Positions 12,301 to 18,717 of a stretch of DNA of 18,717 bases are shown piece by piece. The notes beneath the pieces are model-generated. The model saw only the letters and a program-made list of their open reading frames with translations, had not been told where the DNA came from and ran no database searches. A program made the position numbers and the translations under genes. Positions within the stretch are counted from its first letter, which is position 1; every line of letters starts with the position of its first letter. Origin of the DNA: Paradesertivirga sp036399495 (lineage in GTDB: Bacteria > Bacteroidota > Bacteroidia > Sphingobacteriales > Sphingobacteriaceae); the NCBI GenBank assembly GCA_036399495.1, contig DASWMZ010000130.1:1-18717 (forward strand), read 5' to 3'.

Positions 12301-14817
12301 ATGAATACCACCTTCAATCCCTACACCCACAACCTCCCAATCACCCAAACAATCCCCGATGTCCAAAAACATCTAACTCATACCAACACCCTTATCCTCA
12401 CCGCCCCTCCCGGCGCCGGAAAAAGCACCCTATTACCCTTAGCCCTCCTAAACCAACCCTGGCTAAACCACAAAAAAATCATTCTCCTCGAACCCCGCCG
12501 CCTCGCCGCCTCCACCATCGCCCACCGCATGGCAGATTTACTAGGAGAACAACCCGGCCAAACCGTAGGCTACAGAATAAGGTTCGAAAACAAAGTATCA
12601 CGTCACACCAAACTCGAAGTCGTCACCGAAGGCATCCTCACCCGCATGCTCCACACCGACAACGCCCTCGAAGACATCGGCCTCATCATCTTCGACGAGT
12701 TCCACGAACGCAGCATCCATGCCGACATCGCCCTCGCCCTCAGCCGCGAAGTCCAGCAAATCCTGCGCCCCGACCTGCGGCTACTCATCATGTCCGCCAC
12801 CCTCGACGTACCCCAGCTCGCCGAAATGCTAAAAGCACCCATCGTCGAAAGCAAAGGCAAAATGTACCCCGTCGACATCATATACACCAACGAGCAAGAC
12901 CTCCAGCAGCTCCCCGAACTCACTGCCCGCACCATCGCCAAAGCAGTAAAAGAGCAGGAGGGAGACCTGCTCGCCTTTCTCCCCGGCCAGGCCGAAATCC
13001 GCAAAACCGCCGAGATCCTCAGCCGAACCCTCAGCAGCTTCGCCATCCACAGCCTCTACGGACAACTCAGCCACGCCGAGCAGCAAGCCGCCCTCATGCC
13101 CGACCCGCACGGCCGACGAAAAGTCGTCCTCGCCACCTCCATCGCCGAAACCTCCCTCACCATCGAAGGAATCAAAATCGTAGTCGACAGCGGCTACACC
13201 CGCAAACAAGCCTTCAACCCCGGCAACGGCCTCTCTGCTCTCAAAACCGTGCAGGTCTCCATCGACTCGGCCGACCAGCGCGCCGGCCGCGCAGGCCGCC
13301 TCAGCCCCGGGACCTGCTATCGCATGTGGTCCGCCGCCACCCAGCAACGCCTCGCGCCATACCGAACCCCCGAAATCCTCGACAGCGACCTCACCCCGCT
13401 GCTCCTCGATCTCCTCGAATGGGGCATCACCGACCCAAGCACCCTCTGCTGGCTCAACAATCCACCCGCCAACGCCATCAGCAGCGCCAAAGAACTCCTC
13501 CAGGCCCTCGGCGCCATCAGCGACGGCAAAATCACCGACCACGGCAAACAGATCCACCGCCTGCCATGCCACCCGCGCCTTGCCAACATGCTCATCACCG
13601 CCCAGCAATCCGGCTCGCTCGCCCTCGCGACAGACATCGCCGCCCTGCTCGAAGAACGCGACCCACTCGACCGCCAATCCGCCGGCGCCGACCTCAACCA
13701 CCGCATTGAACAGCTCCGCCGCTACCGCTCCCAGGGCCACCGCGCCCCGCACGCTGAACGGGGGCGCGACCGCAAATGGGAAAAAGTCGAGAAAACCGCC
13801 GCCGCCTACCGCAAACTCTTCAGCATAGCGCCCGACAACACCGCCGCCGACCATTTCGCCACCGGCCTCCTGCTCGCCTATGCCTATCCCGAACGTATCG
13901 CCTCCGCAAAAGACGCCACAAACGGCCTCTTCCAGCTCGCAAACGGACAAACCGCCAGCCTCAATAAAGAAGACGACCTTGCACACGAACCCTGGCTCAC
14001 CATCGCCCAGCTCGACGCACAAAAAGGACAAGGCAAAATCTTCCTCGCCGCCCCGCTCAACCCAAAGGACCTCACACACCTTGCAACAGAAACCCAAAAC
14101 CTCCGGTGGGACAGCCGCAAACAACAACTCCTCGCCACCACCGATCTCCGCATCGGCAGCATCGTCCTCCAGTCCAAAGCCCTGGCAAATCCCGACCCCC
14201 AGCAGCTCGAACACATCATCTCCGAAACCATCAAAACCGAAGGTCAGCAGCTCCTCAACTTCACGCCCCAGGTAGAGCAATGGCAAAACCGCGTCCTCAG
14301 CCTCCGCATCTGGAACCCCGAACAATCCTGGCCCGACGTAAGCACCCAAACCCTCCTCCAGAACAACAAAGACTGGCTCGGCCCATACTTCGCCCAATTA
14401 CGCAAGGCCGACGACTTCAAAAAAATAGACCTCGCCCACATCCTGCAGCACGCACTCCCGTACCAACAGCAAACCCTGCTCAACCAGCTCGCCCCGCCAG
14501 CCATCACCGTCCCCAGCGGCTCCAGCATCCCGCTCAGCTATTCGGCCCATGGCGAAGCACCCATACTCGCCGTCCGTTTGCAAGAACTCTTCGGCATGCT
14601 CCAAACACCCAGTGTAAACCAGGGAGCAATTAACGTCGTCATACACCTGCTCTCACCCGGCTACAAGCCCGTACAAGTCACCACCGATCTTCGCAGCTTC
14701 TGGCAAAACACCTATTTCGAAGTCCGCAAAGAACTCAAGCGCCGCTACCCCAAACATTCATGGCCCGAAAACCCGCTCGAAGCCGAGGCGGTAAGAGGGG
14801 TGAAGAGGAAGGGGTGA
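12301..14817 (+). CDS. hrpB: ATP-dependent DEAH-box-type helicase HrpB
   Basis: With the ATG start the protein has 838 aa, the usual length of HrpB, a superfamily 2 helicase of the DEAH/RHA group whose cellular RNA target is not well defined. Motifs in order (ATG numbering): Walker A PPGAGKST (36-43), DEFH (132-135), SAT (165-167), TSIAETSLT (279-287) and QRAGRAGR (326-333). The HrpB-type C-terminal domain follows, ending with FWQNTYFEVRKELKRRYPKH. It is intact. The coding strand is strikingly C-rich, with most third positions C (CTC, ATC, GCC, AAC), unlike the AT-rich genes on both sides; this also produces long empty frames on both strands. It stands alone between repeats A2 and B2. Codon bias unlike the neighbours may mean high expression, local mutation bias or a different origin. 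Confidence 0.95.
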   Translation: MNTTFNPYTHNLPITQTIPDVQKHLTHTNTLILTAPPGAGKSTLLPLALLNQPWLNHKKIILLEPRRLAASTIAHRMADLLGEQPGQTVGYRIRFENKVSRHTKLEVVTEGILTRMLHTDNALEDIGLIIFDEFHERSIHADIALALSREVQQILRPDLRLLIMSATLDVPQLAEMLKAPIVESKGKMYPVDIIYTNEQDLQQLPELTARTIAKAVKEQEGDLLAFLPGQAEIRKTAEILSRTLSSFAIHSLYGQLSHAEQQAALMPDPHGRRKVVLATSIAETSLTIEGIKIVVDSGYTRKQAFNPGNGLSALKTVQVSIDSADQRAGRAGRLSPGTCYRMWSAATQQRLAPYRTPEILDSDLTPLLLDLLEWGITDPSTLCWLNNPPANAISSAKELLQALGAISDGKITDHGKQIHRLPCHPRLANMLITAQQSGSLALATDIAALLEERDPLDRQSAGADLNHRIEQLRRYRSQGHRAPHAERGRDRKWEKVEKTAAAYRKLFSIAPDNTAADHFATGLLLAYAYPERIASAKDATNGLFQLANGQTASLNKEDDLAHEPWLTIAQLDAQKGQGKIFLAAPLNPKDLTHLATETQNLRWDSRKQQLLATTDLRIGSIVLQSKALANPDPQQLEHIISETIKTEGQQLLNFTPQVEQWQNRVLSLRIWNPEQSWPDVSTQTLLQNNKDWLGPYFAQLRKADDFKKIDLAHILQHALPYQQQTLLNQLAPPAITVPSGSSIPLSYSAHGEAPILAVRLQELFGMLQTPSVNQGAINVVIHLLSPGYKPVQVTTDLRSFWQNTYFEVRKELKRRYPKHSWPENPLEAEAVRGVKRKG

Positions 14818-14866
14818 GGTAGTAGAAGGGTTAGAAAAGGTACTGAAAGTCTTCGTAGGTGCTGTG

Positions 14867-14937
14867 GCCCTGCTTTACGTTCATACGCCTGCAGGCCTTA
14901 GGCGCGAAGGCCGGTATACACTTCAATCAGGTTTAGG
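14867..14937 (+). repeat. Dispersed intergenic repeat family B, copy B2
   Basis: From GCCCTGCTTTACGTTCATAC to CAGGTTTAGG this 71-bp stretch aligns with B1 (8927-8994). It lies in the 212-bp gap between hrpB and the PD-(D/E)XK gene, 50 bp after the hrpB stop, and marks the point where sequence composition changes from C-rich to AT-rich. Confidence 0.55.
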
Positions 14938-15029
14938 GTGAAAAGTTAGAGGCTTGGTTTGAACTGAATATACCCTAGTACAGTTCAATGATTTACCGCA
15001 ACTATTTCTAAAATATCTTTTAGGTAAGT

Positions 15030-17333
15030 TTGTTAAAATTTAAGCCTGTGGATAGAAACCACCCTTACACAATAACAGCAAAACCGCGCCATCTAAAATT
15101 ATTGTTTTTTATAAAAGACAGCTACCCCCTAGATCAGCTAAAGAACTTAATTGTAAAAAATCTTACATTTTGGGGAGGACGTACCAATCCAATAATTTCG
15201 GTTTCACAAACTGGAATCACACCAGAATGGCAAAAACTTCTCCAATATTATGATCCTGACTATTGTTATTTTTCTGCTGGTATCGACAAAGATTCCATTA
15301 AAAATTTATGTGATCAGTACCAGTTAAATCCTACAGAGATTTACGAGCTGGACGAAAGGTTGTCTGATCTTCATGGAGTGCATTATGCTAATTTGATGCC
15401 GTTATTACCGAGGATGAGGATACCTAATGTTTATAACCTTTTTGGTATAGAAAGTCCCTTGTACGACTACTATAAGTTGAATTTTTTTGTCGACGATACA
15501 TTGCCTGTCAACGAAATGGGTTACAGCCATATTACTAATGAATGGTTATTTAAAGCACATGAGCTACTCCTAGTAAATAAGGGTAACTTTTCTAGAGTCA
15601 ATGAAATACTTGGTCGCGCTGATTGCAACAATATAACCAAGTTATCAGAGATGAACTCTGCTGAAGGGAAATTACGGCTATTGCACCCAGAGTTCCACGG
15701 CTTCGAATTGGTAATTGCCAAAGATGATGCAGGCTTCGACGAATTACTGTATCATTGGAATAAACGACTTTATGATATTTATTGTGATGAAGTTTTAACT
15801 TTATTTTTGACGGAAACGGACCTTAAGGATCTATTGGAAGATAAAAACTTTAAGGCGGTACTTAAAAAGCTTTCTGGTCAGCATCTAGGTATCAAAGTCG
15901 TTTCATTTTCGTTAGCTGACGACGCTTTACAAGGCATTATAGATCAGTTAACTAACTATACAGAGTATAACAGATTTGAAATAAAAAGGGTGAGTAATTT
16001 CCCTTATGAAGTGAGGGATAGACAAGGACTGAGCCAACAACGAGTATACGAGCGGGAAACAGCTCAAGTCATTTTGAAAAGCCAGCCTTTTGTTTTTATA
16101 CCTCCTTTAAGCTTTTCAGTAGAGCTTAAACCGACCATGCCTTTGTACGGCTGCGATATAAAAATTTCCGAAATCTTAGGCCCATTTAATAAGTCCTTGA
16201 GGTTCCCTTTGAAATTCAATTCCGATATAATGATGCAAACGAATAGTCGTGTCAATAAACGGCGTGAAATATCGATTGCTGTTAACAGTGATCTTCATAC
16301 AAAAGGTAAACTCAACCTGAAGATCATTGATTTTTATTATGTGGTTAGTATGGCTATAACCTCACCGAAGATTACTGGTACTACCGGAATGAGAAGCATT
16401 TATAGTAATATTAGGTACTCAGATTCAAGTAATAGGTTAGCTCATTTTCTAAAGCTATTTAATAACGACTTCGCTTTTCTACAAGACTTTCTTCACGATA
16501 AGTTTTGGAATGATCTTTTTCTTGAGCTAACGGATAATGCAAGGACAGAGGGTGACACAATAACATTTCATGAAATATTTGAAAGGTGCTATAAGATTAT
16601 GGTGAGTATTGGAAAAGTTTTTGAAACTAAGGAGGAGAGCCGGTTTAATATTGAAAACCTTCAACTCGGTCTCAAGAACATGCTACAAATACTTTCAGTC
16701 CATAAAATATTTCTCCCAGGTTTCGTAATTAAGTGTGAACACTGTGCATCAAAAATTTGGTACTCTATCAATGAAACGAAGGAATTGTTTGTGTGTAAAG
16801 GATGTTCCAATAAGAATCATTTTAGAGCAGAAAACCCAATTGCCTATAAGTTGAACAATCTTGTTAAGAATAATTACGGAATGAAAAGCGCCAAAGGCGT
16901 ATTTGTCCCTGATGGAAATATGACGGCAATCCGAACATTGCTTCACCTATGGAATAAGGCGATTAACAGTTTTCAATACCTTCCGCAGATAGACATTTAT
17001 GAAACTCCAGGAAACCCTAAACCAATGACCGATCTTGATATTGTCGCGATGTCAGCAGGTACATTCTACATTGGTGAATGCAAACACACTAGCGATTTGT
17101 TTTTTGACAGCGGCAATAAGAGCTTATTAAATTTAATTAAAATAGCCTCAGATTCTAAGCCAGATAAGATCATACTAGCATGCTCAAATGATGTAAACGG
17201 TAAATTAGAAAAAGCCGCCAAATTCATAAGGCATCACATGGTTGACTGGAAATTTAAACCAGAGGTAATCGCTTATGTTGCTTGGACGCCAGACTACTTC
17301 GGGACTAACGAGAGTAGTTATTTCTATTATTAG
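15030..17333 (+). CDS. Large protein with zinc ribbon and C-terminal PD-(D/E)XK nuclease domain
   Basis: The 767-aa protein has no signal peptide or membrane helix. Residues 1-560 match no named domain that I know; a conspicuous segment is TFWGGRTNPII (46-56), followed by YYDPDYCYFS (73-82). A four-cysteine zinc ribbon follows, C569-x2-C572 and C589-x2-C592. Residues 600-767 look like a PD-(D/E)XK nuclease: DLD (668-670), 12 residues, then ECK (683-685), in a setting TFYIGECKHTS typical of Mrr/Card1-like cores; KPDKIILACSND (709-720) fits the following strand. The start is the TTG at 15030, preceded by AGGTAAG; an in-frame TAG (15021-15023) excludes earlier starts, and GTG 15048 is the alternative. 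The HNH gene follows after 46 bp and probably shares the transcript. A nucleic-acid-cutting defence role is inferred. Confidence 0.75.
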   Translation: MLKFKPVDRNHPYTITAKPRHLKLLFFIKDSYPLDQLKNLIVKNLTFWGGRTNPIISVSQTGITPEWQKLLQYYDPDYCYFSAGIDKDSIKNLCDQYQLNPTEIYELDERLSDLHGVHYANLMPLLPRMRIPNVYNLFGIESPLYDYYKLNFFVDDTLPVNEMGYSHITNEWLFKAHELLLVNKGNFSRVNEILGRADCNNITKLSEMNSAEGKLRLLHPEFHGFELVIAKDDAGFDELLYHWNKRLYDIYCDEVLTLFLTETDLKDLLEDKNFKAVLKKLSGQHLGIKVVSFSLADDALQGIIDQLTNYTEYNRFEIKRVSNFPYEVRDRQGLSQQRVYERETAQVILKSQPFVFIPPLSFSVELKPTMPLYGCDIKISEILGPFNKSLRFPLKFNSDIMMQTNSRVNKRREISIAVNSDLHTKGKLNLKIIDFYYVVSMAITSPKITGTTGMRSIYSNIRYSDSSNRLAHFLKLFNNDFAFLQDFLHDKFWNDLFLELTDNARTEGDTITFHEIFERCYKIMVSIGKVFETKEESRFNIENLQLGLKNMLQILSVHKIFLPGFVIKCEHCASKIWYSINETKELFVCKGCSNKNHFRAENPIAYKLNNLVKNNYGMKSAKGVFVPDGNMTAIRTLLHLWNKAINSFQYLPQIDIYETPGNPKPMTDLDIVAMSAGTFYIGECKHTSDLFFDSGNKSLLNLIKIASDSKPDKIILACSNDVNGKLEKAAKFIRHHMVDWKFKPEVIAYVAWTPDYFGTNESSYFYY

Positions 17334-17379
17334 ATGGTTACTTGTCGTAGTAGGTAATGTTCACTACTGTTGAGTTATC

Positions 17380-18441
17380 ATGAAGAAATCAAGTTACAAA
17401 AAAAAGAAAGTAATCTTTGAACTGTTTTCTCAAAATCTAGATTGGGTAAAAGAACATCCTTCTATTTCATTCAACCCCGACTTCGAGAAAGGGTACGTTT
17501 GCCCTTTATGTTTTGACGCCTTTTTTGAAAAAGATCTGGCTCATTCTGCACCTAACCCGCTGACTATAGAGCATATTCCTCCTGAATCTTTAGGAGGGAA
17601 ACCATTGGCTCTTACTTGTAAAAATTGCAATTCGAAAAGTGGACACGAATTAGATGCTCATTTATTGAAGCACCTTCTCGAAGAAGATGCTCACTTATTG
17701 TTGCCAGGTTCTAAAACTAAGGCAACATTTGAGCTTAACGGCAGTAAAGTTAATGGTGTTGTAGAGGTAGATGACAAGGGAGAAATAAGGTTTGACCTTC
17801 AATCTCAACGCTCTCATCCTGATCAATCAAGGAGATTTATGAAGGATTTGATACCACCGCAAACTATATATAATCCTATCTTTCATCCTGATCAATTGTT
17901 TGAAAATGGGGTCACCACTGCTAAATTTAGAGTCTCGTTATCCAAACAATCAAAAGAGCGGCGTGCAGAAGTGGCCCTATTGAGAATTGCATATTTGAAA
18001 GCCTTTTCTATGTTTGGAAATGGTTTCTTTATCAATCCTGGATTGTATAAAGTTCGTGAACAGATACTTAATCCAGACAAGGAGATTTTGCCTAAAGTAT
18101 TTTGGATTAACTATGATTTCCCAAAAGAGTTAGAAGGGATTAATATTATATCGCTTCCAAAGGAGTTGCGTTGTTATCTAGTGATTTTCACGTTAAATAC
18201 ACAAAGCCGGGCTAGGCGATTTGCCATAGCATTACCCGGACCTACCGATCCTGGGATAAAAGTATATGACTATATTGCTAAAAATCTTTGTGTAGGAGAT
18301 GGAACAGCCTTCGTGAATGGAATGATTGAACATATTCCTGATACCGATTATCTGAGAGTCAAAAAATACACATTTGCTTCTCTGTATTTATGGGGAGAAT
18401 ATACAAAGGAAGATTATCAGCCGCGATTACCACCAGAGTAA
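17380..18441 (+). CDS. HNH endonuclease family protein
   Basis: The 353-aa protein has an N-terminal HNH nuclease domain. CPLC (41-44) and CKNC (80-83) form the zinc-binding pair of Cys pairs, EHIPPESLGG (64-73) holds the first catalytic His (H65), and CNSKSGHELDAH (83-94) supplies N84 and following His residues. This is the CxxC-EHIPP-CxxCN form common in small defence-associated HNH proteins. Residues 110-353 form an unrecognised second domain without membrane segments, perhaps for target recognition. The ATG is 46 bp after the 767-aa nuclease gene on the same strand with no terminator between, so the two are probably one operon. Codon use is AT-rich like its partner. The HNH domain is clear; the biological target is not. 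Confidence 0.85.
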   Translation: MKKSSYKKKKVIFELFSQNLDWVKEHPSISFNPDFEKGYVCPLCFDAFFEKDLAHSAPNPLTIEHIPPESLGGKPLALTCKNCNSKSGHELDAHLLKHLLEEDAHLLLPGSKTKATFELNGSKVNGVVEVDDKGEIRFDLQSQRSHPDQSRRFMKDLIPPQTIYNPIFHPDQLFENGVTTAKFRVSLSKQSKERRAEVALLRIAYLKAFSMFGNGFFINPGLYKVREQILNPDKEILPKVFWINYDFPKELEGINIISLPKELRCYLVIFTLNTQSRARRFAIALPGPTDPGIKVYDYIAKNLCVGDGTAFVNGMIEHIPDTDYLRVKKYTFASLYLWGEYTKEDYQPRLPPE

Positions 18442-18465
18442 GATATAGAAATACGCATTATTTGT

Positions 18466-18585
18466 ATGAGCACAGAAGATATCCCTCTCATCATGTATAC
18501 CTTCCCTAAACATTTGGAAGACGTGCAGAAATTCTTTACTCATTATCTGCTTGAGGAGATAGTATTACCGCCGACAAGCCTTTAG
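18466..18585 (+). CDS. Possible 39-aa small protein after the HNH gene
   Basis: An ATG 24 bp after the HNH stop opens a frame of 39 codons: it begins MSTEDIPLIMYTFPKHLEDV and ends EEIVLPPTSL. The composition looks protein-like and the position fits a third gene of the nuclease operon, or a degraded gene start. No family is recognised. The rest of the window, to 18717, is AT-rich with T-rich tracts near 18637-18662 and shows no gene. Confidence 0.25.
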   Translation: MSTEDIPLIMYTFPKHLEDVQKFFTHYLLEEIVLPPTSL

Positions 18586-18717
18586 GTTTGTACTAACCAA
18601 ATAATCACAGTTATTAATTTTGTTATTGTTGTAAGATTTTCTTTTTGCTTCTTTTTCTTTTGTTAATAAGCTGTGAATTTTGTGGAAAGGTTAACTCTGA
18701 CAGAGGGACACTATCCT

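Noticed and set aside
12207..13709. 500-codon plus-strand frame overlapping hrpB, very rich in Pro, Arg and His
   Set aside because: It is a +1-shifted reading of the C-rich hrpB sequence; the composition is unlike a protein and hrpB is intact in its own frame.
12829..14397. 522-codon minus-strand frame opposite hrpB, rich in Gly, Glu and Val
   Set aside because: A stop-free shadow caused by the C-rich coding strand; no motif and no promoter.

Overview
The window looks like a chromosomal segment of a Bacteroidota bacterium, most likely a Sphingobacteriaceae member close to Pedobacter or Mucilaginibacter. The reasons are promoter elements of the Bacteroidota form TAnnTTTG (for example 12287-12294), families typical of that group (DUF6428 next to ArsR, DUF2975 with a small HTH partner, a J-domain/KTSC fusion, a short pterin dehydratase), and many secreted proteins with ordinary signal peptides. 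The genus is inferred from family recognition, not from a search.

Left part (1-8834). A metalloid-type operon on the minus strand (ArsR-family repressor, then a DUF6428 protein running off the left edge) carries two ATCG-N8-CGAT operator-like palindromes, one before each gene. Then follow, on the plus strand, a secreted GH36-like glycoside hydrolase and a secreted two-repeat protein. Next is a decayed minus-strand gene end that still has its terminator. A compact group follows: a DUF2975 membrane protein, a Cro/CI-type HTH regulator with a TTG start, and a secreted serine hydrolase of the beta-lactamase fold. Its promoter region has three copies of one half-site. A GNAT/FemAB-like protein, a J-domain/KTSC protein and a converging pterin-4a-carbinolamine dehydratase close this part.

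Middle part (8835-12300). This is gene-poor and repeat-rich. It holds a secreted Lys/Glu-rich protein with a clear terminator, a 5'-truncated CheB remnant, a DUF4365 nuclease-like gene, and two families of dispersed intergenic repeats. Family A (about 180 bp) has three copies: A3 in inverted orientation on one side of the DUF4365 gene, and A1 and A2 on the other. Family B (about 70 bp) has two good copies and one weak one.

Right part (12301-18717). A full-length hrpB helicase gene with strongly C-rich coding sequence comes first. After a family B repeat come two AT-rich, closely spaced genes: a 767-aa protein with a zinc ribbon and a C-terminal PD-(D/E)XK nuclease motif, and a 353-aa HNH endonuclease. 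This two-nuclease cassette matches no system I can name and is the best candidate for an undescribed defence or mobile-element function. The DUF4365 gene nearby, the repeats and the gene remnants suggest a small accessory island. The end of the window (18442-18717) holds only one doubtful 39-aa ORF and AT-rich sequence.
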